Assembly (NCBI GenBank): GCA_030562195.1
Contig: CM060201.1
Location: forward strand, 34,826,067-34,890,066
Source: Nipponacmea schrenckii
Taxonomy: Eukaryota; Mollusca; Gastropoda; Lottiidae
Direction of reading: 5' to 3'
DNA: 64,000 nucleotides
Shown here piece after piece: positions 1 through 13,039 of the stretch. The notes beneath the pieces are model-generated. The model did not search any database and was not told where the DNA came from. It worked only from the letters and a program-made list of their open reading frames with translations. Position numbers and translations under genes: made by a program. Within the stretch, counting starts at the first letter, position 1. Every line of letters starts with the position of its first letter.

Positions 1-1100
1 GTCGTACTAATTCGTATATAGTTAGTCGGTCGGAACATTTTACTGCCTTGATATCCATTGTGGTTGTACAATCACGAATACAAGCTTGAACATTTTCTAT
101 AATTCTATTATTACTTGGTGCTCCTGTAAAACAAAATTTGAGACATGTATTGATTGTTTGTTTTGCATCATTCACCAAATTCTGTTTATCTTATCTGATA
201 GTGGCATATACGAACATGGATTCTATAACGCCGTTTAATAGAAAATCAAACGAACAGAATCGGGTGCTTTGAAAAAATGAATAAATCTCGCTAACACAAA
301 ATAAAATATTTCAGGACTACTTAACCTACTTACGCTCTAAAAAGATGGGGTATTTAGTACCACAGTGTCTACGAGCAGGTTGTACCGACGGAATGATAAA
401 GTCTTGAATACCATACCATCCTTCTCTAATAAATCTATCATTGAGAAATGTTGTTTGTTTATAATTCACAGATCTATTGGTTTGGTAAGTAAAAGGCAGA
501 AACTGCTTCTTGTCACACAGTTCTAAAACTGAAATAGAATGCACAATATTTAAGATAAATGCCAAATAAAGCAACGAGGATTTGTATTTTAAACAATGAC
601 AGTTTTCTGTATTTAGTATGACTAACAAACATAGAAATACGTGTTACAAAGATAATTTGCCTGAAATGATAAGAAAGTCTTTTGTGACTTGAAAATGAAT
701 TTCATTTTCTCATAATTAAACAAAAAAAAAAAAAACAGATTATCATCAAATTCAAACTTTAAAAAGGTCTCATCAATAAACTAATTTATTTCAAAATTGG
801 TTAAATGATGGCTCATAGAATAATGGGATAAAGGGATTGTGAAGAGGTGTACTAAAATGTTTATGTGTATTTCAATTTTCAATGAGACGTCGGTAGTCCC
901 AATTCCTAATTCCACTAAAATCGTTTTCTAGTTATACCCTTATGTGATCTAAGCGAACTTTGGGATTAATGATGTCACAAAACACTTAGTTGTAGTTTCA
1001 ATGGAATAGCAGGAGATAAAACAGAAACTGTAAGTTACTTACCAGTCTGACTGTAGGACCAATCCAAAATTAAAAACCACAAAAAGCTAAATAGCATCAT
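1..1100 (-). CDS. Gene Z: secreted or membrane D8C-domain protein, 5' part only
   Basis: Three exons join in phase on the minus strand: 1043-1100, 334-528 and 1-123 (cut by the window edge). Exon 1 begins with two in-frame ATGs (1098-1100 and 1095-1097) and encodes a short hydrophobic leader, MMLFSFLWFLILDWSYS, that reads as a signal peptide; it ends at a GTAAGT donor in phase 1. Exon 2 (acceptor ...tatttcag, donor GTAAGT) gives LELCDKKQFLPF..., GWYGIQDF and HCGTKYPIFLER, the first half of a D8C domain (the uromodulin/GP2 eight-cysteine module). Exon 3 continues with further cysteines in the VQAC, IRDC and VKCSD contexts and a YEL ending. D8C domains are extracellular; no function can be assigned. 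The next gene-Z exons lie beyond base 1. Whether it has a stalk and membrane helix like gene A0 cannot be seen. Confidence 0.82.
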
Positions 1101-1329
1101 CTCTAGCTCATCCCAGCTCGTCAGTAAAATCCAATAAAGCTTTCCCTTCCAATTCTCTTCCTAGGTTTACAATTAAAATGACTATTATTCTGATAAAGAG
1201 GTAAAAGTATTCCCCTCTCAATAATAAATTTAATAGTTTAGCTACCCATTAAAAAGAAAATTTCTAATGAGGTCAAAAATCTTCCTGGATCCCTACCAAT
1301 CAAATCACGGGTACATGTGTGTTTTTATT

Positions 1330-1354
1330 GCAGTGCGTTCATCGAACGCACTGC
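1330..1354. repeat. Perfect 11-bp inverted repeat (3-nt loop)
   Basis: The arms GCAGTGCGTTC and GAACGCACTGC flank ATC with no mismatch. The palindrome sits at the left edge of the interspersed repeat that follows and is probably its terminal hairpin. It is much more GC-rich than its surroundings. Confidence 0.8.
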
Positions 1355-4300
1355 TTTGTTTTCGAAATGTTTTTTTTTTTTTTTTCTTTGAATTTCACAT
1401 TCGATTATTCTCTTAGAAGGCAACATGCTACAAACTACCTGTTGCTGTCTGCTATTCAAACTGCGTGACTTGTATTTGTTAAATGCAAAATGACGTCATT
1501 GAGGTCAACCGGAAATGAGCTGTGGGCAATAGCGCTATTTTGGTTTTTGCTTTTTATTTCCTCTATTTTTCAACCGATTTTGACAGAACTTCTTTTGTTA
1601 GCTTCTTTAAGCTGCTAGCTACTTAACTGCAGTTTAAATCTGCTAATTTCATTATTTTGTAACTGACTTTTTTATTTTCAATTTTTGCGTTTTTTCAACT
1701 TCTACGGTTTTATTCTCATCCACCCGAAAACTTACAGGTAGATAGAAATTGTTAATGCGATCAAAAATTATTTTTCAAATTTTCGACATCACTTCCGGTT
1801 TCGATGTTATTCGCTTGTAAATTTTAAAAAACTAACTTTCGGAATTCTTCAGATATTTCAAAAATTCTTTTTGCAATATACTCGAAATAGTCATACAAAA
1901 AAACAAAAATGAAAAAATCCAGACCAGAAGCAAACGATAAGCCGCCATATTGAAATGTCAAACTTTTATAAGATTTGAAATTCAAATTCAGGGGATAAAG
2001 CGATTTTTTTAGTAATGACCAACACTTTAAAAGCCTTTATTTCGTGACCTTGACCTTGTGACCTGAACACGATTTATTGCCCTTGATGATATCTATCCGC
2101 TGATATATTCATTTGTGTTGTCCAATAATTTCTTTCCGGTTTTATTCCCAAATGAAATTTGTGATTTTTATTTTTAAAGAGCTCTGTCACGTGAACTAAT
2201 TCATCAATAACAAAAATTCATATTGAATCTTATTAGGGTTTATCTGCTCTTTGTAATGATATATAAAACCACATAATTCCACCAAAACGCGCTTTCTAAT
2301 ATTTGCAAATTTTGTATTTTCTTCTCTTCTTCGCGTAATTTTCTTTAAATCGAAATTGGGCCCCTGGATCGCTCCGATTCGTGTAATTTTGATGTCTATA
2401 AAATGTAATATCGATTGCTGAATTATATTTGGAAACCGATTTTTGAATTTTGATTTTTATTTTGATATTTTATCTGATAGTAATATATAAAAACTTTGAA
2501 TAGTCGTACATTGTATTCTTGACCTTTGGTCACCTTGTGAGCTGCACAAATGTGATAGCTCTCGATAAGATCTATTGAAATAAAACGACTATAATACTCT
2601 GTAAAATAACGTTACTGTTCTACGGATACTTTGTGGGGAAGTTTTAAGCGTATATCAAAACTGCTACGCACTGCGTCATAACCTCGCGAAGCCTGGGGAT
2701 ATAGTTTTGTGTTTATTTTAAAAGAAATTAAATACGTTATGTATCATTGCCTAGAGTGAAATCCACACACAACAATCAACAATAGAAATTTTTTACTACA
2801 TTTTTAAAATAAGTAAACCAAATAGATCATAACTTAAAAGTCGTATCTTGAAGGAAATTGAAGGGGGCTCAACAATAACAATTCTCATTTGAAACAATGG
2901 TTAGGGTCGTATCAAAGTTAGGCTAATTGCAGTTTTCGACAATTTTTATGATCCTAAAAGTTTAGTGCAGAAGACGTTGTTCTTAATTTGTTTTAGAATG
3001 TGAGTATCTTTTAACATTACCCGTATTGCACTAGTCGGTGTTTTTTGGGTTTTTTTTTTTTAACCTTGATTTCTACTTTCCAATTTTTCAGTCGAAGTTT
3101 CTTTTTGATGTCTTAATTGTTTATTGCCTTTTAACTTTCAGGACCCACATCTCTCTACAACATCTCCTAAGTTCTGATTAGGTGTTATAGAAAGACTATT
3201 CAGATGTAGGAACTGTAAATCCTATAGCAAAAAAAACAGCTTAAAAACTAGAATTGCTTACAATTATGAACGTATTTCGAGAGCCTTAAAATATTATGTA
3301 GGCTAAATTTGCAATGACCTATATCTAGACAATATATTGAATATCATTTGACCTAGTCTTCAAACTGATAAAATAATTGGGTCACACCTTCCGTAACGGT
3401 TAAAAATGGCGAAAATATGAAAATTATCAATTTTTGCTGTATTTAAGTACACTTATCTCCATGAATTTTTTAAGTAAGCCAAATTAAAAAATACCTACTC
3501 GTAGACAATATATTGAATATTATTTGACTTAATTTTCAAGGTCATAGATTAAGTGGGTCACACCTTCCGTAGCCGTTAAAATGACCTAATTTTGAAAAAA
3601 TCGAAATTTGAATAATTCGAAAAAATTTAGGAAATTTAAAAATCGGCCTTCTAGAAAAGGTAAATAATGATCCATTGTATCTATGTGCTAAATTTCATTG
3701 AAATCGGTCTATCAATAGTGTCTGAATTACGGCTTTAAGAATTGTAACGAAAATTCAAAATGGCGGCCGATATGGAATCTTGACTAAATTATTTAGGTCA
3801 AATCGATTACTATTGACAAGTTATTTATAAAACAGTTTTCACTTTTCACCTAGCTGTTATAGACCGGAAGTTACGTAATTACGTCATTTGAGGCTAAACC
3901 GGAAGTCGGATTTTTTTTTTCAAATTTTTCAAAAATTATAATCATATCGCCTATCAACTGGTAAAGTTTCAAAATTTTACCATTTATATTACACGAGAAA
4001 TCACGGTCTGAAATTTTTGCCGATGACCCTTGAATTTCGAATTGCTAATCGTAGGTAAAAGATTTAACCGAATTGCCTAAAACCCATAATTATTAGTTGA
4101 CAAATATATTGAAAGTTTCAAATCTGAAAATTCGGTCGAAATCGAACTGAAAATAAACTTGCTAAAGCAAAAAAAACTCAACTCGACCGGATCTCTTTTC
4201 CGGTCAGAGATAGAACTTCCGGTTTTGTTTTATTTGATAATAGAAATTATTCTAAGATCAACTGTAGATTTAGAATTTTTGTATCTTTTACCAGTTTGTC

Positions 4301-4440
4301 TGCAAACTCATCCGAGAATTACAAAAAAAATAAAAAAATAAAAAAATAAAATAATCCGAACGATTACAATACGTTTTCGCCAAAGTCGAAATACGTATCT
4401 TTGTCGAACATATCTTTGTCGAACAGGTCCAGTTGACCAG
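1330..4440. repeat. Composite interspersed repeat, copies also near 52.4-55 kb and 60.7-62.8 kb
   Basis: There is no coding potential. Several blocks recur elsewhere in the window. The 'cacaccttccgtaacggtt' block (about 3385 and 3560) is inverted at about 62150-62345. The 'cttccggttt' and 'ggcggccgatat' blocks recur near 54340-54480 and 61900-62030. The 'gaccttgtgacctgaaca' block (about 2047) recurs at about 54662. The right edge carries 'acgattacaatacgttttcg', the sequence that forms the 25-bp tandem repeat at 52.5 kb. The mixture of direct and inverted matches implies rearranged copies of one family rather than one intact transposon. The family could not be named. Confidence 0.7.
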
Positions 4441-4974
4441 TTTTATGTATTCGAAGCTATATTTACTTACTTTAGGTCACCAACCGAGAGGATCACCCTT
4501 CGTTTGTGAAAATAATTTATTCAACGTCCGTAATTTGACGTTTATCTTAAGATATTGTTTACGTAATCAAACAAAAGATTGCAGTATTTGAGTGACATGA
4601 GTGTTTAAACGAGGTGTATCAAATTAGTATATGTATTTTCCAAAGGACTTAAAAGGGTTTTTGGATGTTGAAAATATTATTTGCTCAAATATAATGTTAC
4701 CTTTACACAAACATATTGCGAAATGTCTCCCTGAGAGCTTTAACTAAAAAACAAACCAGTATTTTAAAAAACTTAACTAATTTAAATGTTTACGTAAACA
4801 TTTCGTTTATTTCAATTGAAGATCGTTATAGTTTTCGTTACTAAACAAAAATAAAAGCGTAATTGTACACAAATATGTCTCCCATTTGTTTTGAAAGTTT
4901 CAACTACTTATATTGAGATGATTTAAAAAGTGGTTTTGGAACAATATTGGGATAACACTTTCTTGGTTTAGCAC

Positions 4975-5075
4975 AGATTCTCGTGCTGAAAATTGGCTGA
5001 GACTCGAACGGGTTTCGAACGAGCGATCTCAGAGTCAGTCACCTAATCGCCAGCAATACGTGTCAAGTAGATAAA
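4975..5075 (-). repeat. Possible tRNA-derived SINE fragment
   Basis: Read on the minus strand, the segment contains GGTGACTGACTCTGAGATCG followed by GTTCGAAAC and GTTCGAGTC, which look like degenerate B-box (GGTTCGANNCC) motifs of a tRNA-type promoter. No cloverleaf closes, so this is not a functional tRNA. It may be a SINE head; evidence is weak. Confidence 0.3.
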
Positions 5076-5289
5076 TATGTAAAGAAGCACAAGATATATA
5101 GATATACTATTTCTAATAATTTATTAACTCAAAGTTTCACACGCTCATTCAGGCTTTTTTACCTCCTATGATTAGTTTTACGTCCTATGATTAAAAACAT
5201 ACTGACTGACTGACTGGTAGGTATGGTGTCTGCTTCGGTAATCAAAACCATATCGCGGACGTTGAGTAAGGAGCGACCTGCTCCTATAG

Positions 5290-5545
5290 CTTCTTCTATA
5301 TCTTTACTCATCGTACTTCTCCTGTATCTTCCTTCTTCGTTCTTCTTCTGTATCTTGATTCTTCATTCTTCTTCTGTATCTTCCTTCTTCGTTCTTCTTC
5401 TGTATCTTGATTCTTCATTCTTCTTCTGTAACTGCCTTCTTTCTTCTTATAGAGAGCGATGTGCTCTTATGACTTCATCTGTCCTTCTTCTGTAAAGAGC
5501 GATGTGCTCTTTAAACTTCTTCTGTCCTTCTTCTGTGATTCTTCT
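5290..5545. repeat. Imperfect (CTTCTTCTGTATCTT)-type low-complexity repeat
   Basis: Words such as TTCTTCTGTATCTT, GATTCTTCATTC and CTTCTTCGTT are repeated with variation. The plus-strand open frame here is a compositional by-product. Confidence 0.7.
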
Positions 5546-5744
5546 TGACGTTTTACCGAAGTCCACGTTCGACGTCATACCTACAGATGAGCAGGACGCT
5601 CGTCTGGTGTGCTACCTAGGTGATCGTTCCTATTTCTTTTAAGAAATAATAAACTGCTTCACAAATTGACGACATACCCTCTCCCGTATGTGACAGAATG
5701 TTTTTTAGATTATAGTCCAGCTTACGTTTATTCAATAAATCGAC

Positions 5745-6680
5745 CAGCGTTTGTCTCTCTTCCCTTAATTGCTCACAATGTTCCGCGGTACCAGCTTCAC
5801 CGCCGGAACATTCCGCGGTAGCTTCAGTTCGTATTTGTGATTTCTTACCTCACCCATCATTCTCAGACGAGCGACCGATCGACAGATCTGTTGATTGGAA
5901 TGGTGCAAAATTACTTTACCGCTAATGCTATCGTTTAGTCTGAAGCGAAACGTATCAGCATCCACGAGAGTTACCTCCCATGCAGATTTGATGCTTTTAC
6001 CGCTCCGGACTTTGATAAGCTGTAGTCTATCGGCTCAATTTCCGTTAGATCTAGTCCTTGTTTTGCGAGTTCATCTTCAATCTCATTTCCTTGTATGCCA
6101 ACATGAGAAGGGATCCATGCCAGCTCGATTGATTTGCCTTGACTATGTATTAATGAGCACGCTTGCCTGATTTCATCCACTAGCCCCGATTGGGAACTAG
6201 AAGAGTCGTTGACAATCGACATCAAACTGCTAAGCGAGTCGCTTAATACTACATAATTCGGATTTTGGTGGCCTGCGGAATATTGCACCGCATTGAGGAT
6301 TGCAAGCATCTCTGAGGTATACACCGAACAGTTATTGGGTAGTCGCTTGATTATTCTTGTACTGCTCGAAGGGATATAAATCCCAACCCGGTCGTACTAT
6401 TTTTCGGGTTATGTGAACATCCGAGCGATGCAGGGATCGTCCCGTTTCTTATCCAATCTCGTAGCGAGGGAGGTGTCGACAAGAGGAGGCGTGATCGTCC
6501 AAGGAGCAATCTGGGGGAGAGCAAACTCTCTGATGGGCAACCTATCTAGACCATATTTTCGAACGGATTCCCGAACTGCCTGGCCAAAGCTTATATTCTT
6601 TTTGGCTTGCCTGAACCTCGTGATCTCGAGGTAGGTGGGAGATGATTCTCCAAGGTGCTTGATTTTTGACCAGTATCTTA
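5745..6680 (-). pseudogene. Non-LTR retrotransposon relic with RNase H domain (I/jockey-like)
   Basis: Minus-strand frames carry the end of a reverse-transcriptase ORF and an RNase H domain. From 6660 down comes a linker (SVRKYGLDRLPI..., ...APWTITPP), then VGIYIPSSSTRI, EMLAILNAVQY (the active-site Glu), YVVLSDSLSSL (Asp in the SDS motif), IELAWIPSHVGIQGNE and ELAK, all characteristic of the RNase H of I/jockey-type LINEs. The first catalytic 'TDGS' position is broken: FT is followed by a stop near 6410, and there is a further stop and frame change near 5968. The reverse-transcriptase core would lie at or beyond the N gap. It is dead, and is unrelated to the host genes around it. Confidence 0.8.
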
Positions 6681-7180
6681 NNNNNNNNNNNNNNNNNNNN
6701 NNNNNNNNNNNNNNNNNNNNNNNNNNNNNNNNNNNNNNNNNNNNNNNNNNNNNNNNNNNNNNNNNNNNNNNNNNNNNNNNNNNNNNNNNNNNNNNNNNNN
6801 NNNNNNNNNNNNNNNNNNNNNNNNNNNNNNNNNNNNNNNNNNNNNNNNNNNNNNNNNNNNNNNNNNNNNNNNNNNNNNNNNNNNNNNNNNNNNNNNNNNN
6901 NNNNNNNNNNNNNNNNNNNNNNNNNNNNNNNNNNNNNNNNNNNNNNNNNNNNNNNNNNNNNNNNNNNNNNNNNNNNNNNNNNNNNNNNNNNNNNNNNNNN
7001 NNNNNNNNNNNNNNNNNNNNNNNNNNNNNNNNNNNNNNNNNNNNNNNNNNNNNNNNNNNNNNNNNNNNNNNNNNNNNNNNNNNNNNNNNNNNNNNNNNNN
7101 NNNNNNNNNNNNNNNNNNNNNNNNNNNNNNNNNNNNNNNNNNNNNNNNNNNNNNNNNNNNNNNNNNNNNNNNNNNNNNNN
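6681..7180. other. Assembly gap, 500 N
   Basis: A run of exactly 500 N, a conventional size for a scaffold gap of unknown length. It interrupts the RNase-H LINE. Open frames that cross it have no meaning. Confidence 1.
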
Positions 7181-7710
7181 ATAACCAGTTAACGTTCGCT
7201 TCCAGCAATTACTGATATCGCAAACTAGGTAGTTTTATTTGTAGTCGTTGGTAGTGGATTTAGAATCAATTCGATGATAAGGAAACGTTTGGTTTGGTGG
7301 TGGTTTGAGAAATCGTACGATCTGGTTATGTTGCTGCACAAAACTATGAAAATATACACAAATCGAAGTAATAATGATAAATGTGGTAATCAAAATAATC
7401 AAATTATGACTGCAATAATCATATTAATCACTGTAGTCATCCTGATTTTAATAATCATTGTTATCACAGTAATCAAAATTGATTAAAAGTAATATAAGAG
7501 GCAAAATATTAAATATCATTTATTATATGTATGCAATTATAAAAAGCTGTTCTTAAAACGGCGATGATATCTCAAATTATTTATCTCATTTAACAGGTGT
7601 ACGTCATCATTATTTAAATCCTGGGATTTAACAAGAACAATAGGATAAATTCAATTGAGGTTTGTAACAATTAATACCCGAAAGTAAGCCTAAACATAAA
7701 TTGGATAAAT

Positions 7711-10700
7711 ACAGTTTTATTAAAATGGTTGAATTAAACCAGCTTCTAGTTTAGAACGGTCGGTATTAATTAACAGAGTAACGTATAAAATACTGTATAG
7801 CTTCTAGTTTATAACAGTCAGTATTAATTAACAGAGTAATGTATAAAATACTGTACAGCTTCTAGTTTAGAACAGTCGGTATTAATTAACAGAGTAACGT
7901 ATAAAATACTGTATAGCTTCTAGTCTAGAACAGTCGGTATTAATTAACAGAGTAACGTATAAAATACTGTACAGCTTCTAGTTTAGAACAGTCGGTATTA
8001 ATTAACAGAGTAACATATAAAATACTGTACAGCTTCTAGTTTATAACAGTAAGGGTTAATAACAGAGTAACGTATAAAATACTGTACAGCTTCTAGTCTA
8101 GAACAGTCGGTATTAATTAACAGAGTAATGTATAAAATACTGTACAGCTTCTAGTTCAGAACAGTCGGTATTAATTAACAGAGTAACGTATAAAATACTG
8201 TACAGCTTCTAGTTTATAACAGTCAGTATTAATTAACAGAGTAATGTATAAAATACTGTACAGCTTCTAGTTCAGAACAGTCGGTATTAATTAACAGAGT
8301 AACGTATAAAATACTGTATAGCTTCTAGTCTAGAACAGTCGGTATTAATTAACAGAGTAATGTATAAAATACTGTACAGCTTCTAGTTCAGAACAGTCGG
8401 TATTAATTAACAGAGTAACGTATAAAATACTGTATAGCTTCTAGTCTAAAACAGTCGGTATTAATTAACAGAGTAACGTATAAAATACTGTACAGCTTCT
8501 AGTTCAGAACAGTCGGTATTAATTAACAGAGTAATGTATAAAATACTGTAAAGCTTCTAGTTTAGAACGGTCGGTATTAATTAACAGAGTAACATATAAA
8601 ATACTGTAAAATTCTAGTTTTGAACAGTCGCTATTAATTAACAGAATAACGTATAAAATACTGTACAGCTTCTAGTTTATAACAGTCAGTATTAATTAAC
8701 AGAGTAATGTATAAAATACTGTACACCTTCTAGTTCAGAACAGTCAGTATTAATTAACATAGTAACGTATAAAATACTGTATAGCTTCTAGTCTAGAACA
8801 GTCAGTATAAATTAACAGAGTAACGTATAAAATACTGTACACTTCTAGTCCAGTTTATAACAGTAGGTTTTAATAAACAGAGTTTTATTAAAATGGTTGA
8901 ATTAAACCAGAACAATCGGTATTAATTAACAGAGTAATGTATAAAATATTGTACAGCTTCTAGTCTAGAACAGTCGGTATCAATTAACAGAGTAATGTAT
9001 AAAATACTGTACAGCTTCTAGTTCAGAACAGTCGGTATTAATTAACAGAGTAATGTATAAAATTCTGTACAGCTTCTAGTTTATAACAGTCGGTATTAAT
9101 TAACAGAGTAATGTATAAAATACTGTACAGCTTCTAGTTTATAACAGTCGGTATTAATTAACAGAGTAACGTATAAAATACTGTATAGCTTCTAGTTTAG
9201 AACAGTCAGTATTAATTAACAGATTAAAGTATAAAATACTGTACAGCTTCTAGTTCAGAACAGTCGGTATTAATTAACAGAGTAACGTATAAAATACTGT
9301 ACAGCTTCTAGTTCAGAACAGTCAGTATTAATTAACAGATTAAAGTATAAAATACTGTACAGCTTCTAGTTTAGAACGGTCGGTATTAATTAACAGAGTA
9401 ACGTATAAAATACTGTACAGCTTCTAGTTTAGAACAGTCGGTATTAATTAACAGAGTAACGTATAAAATACTGTACAGCTTCTAGTTTATAACAGTCGGT
9501 ATTAATTAACAGAGTAATGTATAAAATACTGTAAAATTCTAGTTTTGAACAGTAGCTATTAATTAACAGAATAACGTATAAAATACTGTACAGCTCCGAG
9601 TTTAGAACAGTCGGTATTAATTAATAGAGTAATGTATAAAATACTGTACAGCTTCTAGTTTATAACAGTCAGTATTAATTAACAGAGTAATGTATAAAAT
9701 ACTGTACACCTTCTAGTTCAGAACAGTCAGTATTAATTAACATAGTAACGTATAAAATACTGTATAGCTTCTAGTCTAGAACAGTCAGTATTAATTAACA
9801 GAGTAACGTATAAAATACTGTACAGCTTCTAGTCTAGTTTATAACAGTAGGTTTTAATAAACAGAGTTTTATTAAAATGGTTGAATTAAACCAGCTTCTA
9901 GTTTAGAACAGTCGGTATCAATTAACAGAGTAATGTATAAAATACTGTATAGCTTCTAGTTTATAACAGTTAGGGTAAATAACAGAGTAACAAAAAAAAT
10001 ACTGTACACCTTCTAGTTCAGAACAGTCGGTATTAATTAACAGAGTAATGTATAAAATACTGTACAGCTTCTAGTCTAGAACAGTAGGTATTAATTAACA
10101 GAGTAACATATAAAATACTGTACAGCTTCGGTATTAATTAACACTGTAATGTATAAAATACTGCACAGCTTCTAGTTTATAACAGTCAGTATTAATTAAC
10201 AGAGTAACGTATAAAATACTGTACAGCTTCTAGTTCAGAACAGTCGGTATTAATTAACAGAGTAACGTATAAAATACTGTACAGCTTCTAGTCTAGAACA
10301 GTCGGTATTAATTAACAGAGTAATGTATAAAATACTGTACAGCTTCTAGTTCAGAACAGTCGGTATTAATTAACAGAGTAACATATAAAATACTGTATAG
10401 CTTCTAGTTTATAACAGTCGGTATTAATTAACAGAGTAACGTATAAAATACTGTATAGCTTCTAGTTCAGAACAGTCGGTATTAATTAACAGAGTAATGT
10501 ATAAAATACTGTAAAGCTTCTAGTTTAGAACGGTCGGTATTAATTAACAGAGTAACATATAAAATACTGTAAAATTCTAGTTTTGAACAGTCGCTATTAA
10601 TTAACAGAATAACGTATAAAATACTGTACAGCTTCTAGTTTATAACAGTCAGTATTAATTAACAGAGTAATGTATAAAATACTGTACACCTTCTAGTTCA

Positions 10701-12441
10701 GAACAGTCAGTATTAATTAACATAGTAACGTATAAAATACTGTATAGCTTCTAGTCTAGAACAGTCAGTATTAATTAACAGAGTAACGTATAAAATACTG
10801 TACACTTCTAGTCTAGTTTATAACAGTAGGTTTTAATAAACAGAGTTTTATTAAAATGGTTGAATTAAACCAGAACAATCGGTATTAATTAACAGAGTAA
10901 TGTATAAAATATTGTACAGCTTCTAGTCTAGAACAGTCGGTATCAATTAACAGAGTAACGTATAAAATACTGTACAGCTTCTAGTTTAGAACAGTCGGTA
11001 TTAATTAACAGAGTAATGTATAAAATTCTGTACAGCTTCTAGTTTAGAACGGTCGGTATTAATTAACAGAGTAATGTATAAAATACTGTACAGCTTCTAG
11101 TTTATAACAGTCGGTATTAATTAACAGAGTAACGTATAAAATACTGTATAGCTTCTAGTTTAGAACAGTCAGTATTAATTAACAGATTAAAGTATAAAAT
11201 ACTGTACAGCTTCTAGTTCAGAACAGTCGGTATTAATTAACAGAGTAACGTATAAAATACTGTACAGCTTCTAGTTCAGAACAGTCAGTATTAATTAACA
11301 GATTAAAGTATAAAATACTGTACAGCTTCTAGTTTAGAACGGTCGGTATTAATTAACAGAGTAACGTATAAAATACTGTACAGCTTCTAGTTTAGAACAG
11401 TCGGTATTAATTAACAGAGTAACGTATAAAATACTGTACAGCTTCTAGTTTAGAACAGTCGGTATTAATTAACAGAGTAACGTATAAAATACTGTACAGC
11501 TTTTAGTTTAGAACGGTCGGTATTAATTAACAGAGTAACGTATAAAATACTGTACAGCTTCTAGTCTAGAACAGTTGGTATTAATTAACAGAGTAACGTA
11601 TAAAATACTGTACAGCTTCTAGTTTATAACAGTCGGTATTAATTAACAGAGTAATGTATAAAATACTGTAAAATTCTAGTTTTGAACAGTAGCTATTAAT
11701 TAACAGAATAACGTATAAAATACTGTACAGCTTCTAGTTTAGAACAGTCGGTATTAATTAACAGAGTAATGTATAAAATACTGTACAGCTTCTAGTTTAT
11801 AACAGTCAGTATTAATTAACAGAGTAATGTATAAAATACTGTACACCTTCTAGTTCAGAACAGTCAGTATTAATTAACATAGTAACGTATAAAATACTGT
11901 ATAGCTTCTAGTCTAGAACAGTCAGTATTAATTAACAGAGTAACGTATAAAATACTGTACACTTCTAGTCTAGTTTATAACAGTAGGTTTTAATAAACAG
12001 AGTTTTATTAAAATGGTTGAATTAAACCAGCTTCTAGTTTAGAACAGTCGGTATCAATTAACAGAGTAATGTATAAAATACTGTATAGCTTCTAGTTTAT
12101 AACAGTTAGGGTAAATAACAGAGTAACAAAAAAAATACTGTACACCTTCTAGTTCAGAACAGTCGGTATTAATTAACAGAGTAACATATAAAATACTGTA
12201 CAGCTTCTAGTCTAGAACAGTCGGTATTAATTAACAGAGTAATGTATAAAATACTGTACAGCTTCTAGTCTAGAACAGTCGGTATTAATTAACACTGTAA
12301 TGTATAAAATACTGCACAGCTTCTAGTTTTGAACAGTCGGTATTCATTAACAGAGTAATGTATAAAATACTGTACAGCTTCTAGTTTAGCACAGTCAGTA
12401 TTAATTAAGAGAATAACGTATAAAATACTGTACAGCTTCTA
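7711..12441. repeat. 58-bp minisatellite, about 80 units, with higher-order structure
   Basis: The unit, read on plus, runs from 'cagcttctagtttagaacag' through 'tcggtattaattaacagagt' to 'aacgtataaaatactgta' (58 bp). It repeats from about 7711 to 12441, with variants such as gtaacg/gtaatg and ttagaacag/ttataacag. A variant block 'ttttattaaaatggttgaat' recurs at 7712, 8884, 9867, 10845 and 12003. The last four alternate between two right-hand contexts (followed by aaccagaacaatcg or by aaccagcttctag), giving a higher-order period near 2 kb. The right-hand end overlaps the stop codon of gene A: the AACTAG that ends the coding sequence is part of the first unit, so the 3' UTR of gene A starts inside the array. 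Confidence 0.95.
12004..12009 (-). promoter_or_regulatory. Candidate polyadenylation signal of gene A
   Basis: AATAAA on the minus strand, about 430 nt past the stop codon. It belongs to the variant block of the 58-bp array; the ordinary units do not contain AATAAA on this strand. It recurs at the other four variant blocks further downstream. This is inferred from sequence only. Confidence 0.4.
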
Positions 12442-13039
12442 GTTTAAGTCGGCATAATGATGAACATCGTTTTGATAATCGGTTGTTGAATTGTATACAT
12501 GTTCATAATAATGTTCGTCTCCTGTATCATACGCTGGGTTTGTAGTTGCTGAGCCAACATCAGAGACCTTTTTAGATTTTATTCTGAAAAATATCAAAAG
12601 TCACTAATAAAATATAGCATCCCATCTCGAATTTACGTGTTTTAAACTAATCTCATTACAATTTGTTTTGCAGGCGTGAACATAAGAACACAGCGTATGT
12701 AAAAGGTGATTTGATTTGATGGTTGAGCTTTCCGGGAAAGATCTTAGCGGCATTGTGTATGAGTAATATTAATACGTAATTTCTTTCCCGTGTATAACTA
12801 CATAGGAATAGGGTTTGGTTTGGACACGACGGAACTACAGATTTTTGAATAAAAACCATAATAACCCGGCAACTGGAAGTAAAATATTTGGCAAACATTT
12901 TGTGGAATTTTAAGTTACTGATTATTCGTTAAAACTCACTTTCTTCTCTGTAAACATATGATCACGATGAGTGATATTATAACAATAATAACTACTACTG
13001 CTGCTATTGATACACCAATTGCAACAGCATCAATTCCAT
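12439..13039 (-). CDS. Gene A transmembrane and cytoplasmic-tail exons
   Basis: Exon 12940-13039 encodes GIDAVAIGVSIAAVVV followed by IIVIISLIVIICLQRRK: one membrane helix with a basic stop-transfer end. Exon 12439-12583 encodes IKSKKVSDVGSATTNPAYD, then GDEHYYEHVY and HHYADLN before TAG (12439-12441). NPAYD is an NPxY motif, which in many receptors recruits PTB-domain adaptors or directs clathrin endocytosis; several Tyr residues follow. The stop codon lies in the first unit of the 58-bp minisatellite. Confidence 0.87.

Noticed and set aside
5895..6170. Plus-strand frame opposite the RNase H relic
   Set aside because: Shadow of the minus-strand RNase H coding sequence.
6635..7208. Open frames over the first N gap
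   Set aside because: Consist of unknown residues only.
7274..7486. Plus-strand frame with a very hydrophobic C-terminus (IIILITVVILILIIIVITV)
   Set aside because: It arises from ATAATCAT-rich low-complexity DNA; no splice, start or homology support.
7711..12441. CRISPR-like regular repeats
   Set aside because: The units are contiguous minisatellite repeats with no unique spacers and no cas genes, in a eukaryotic genome.
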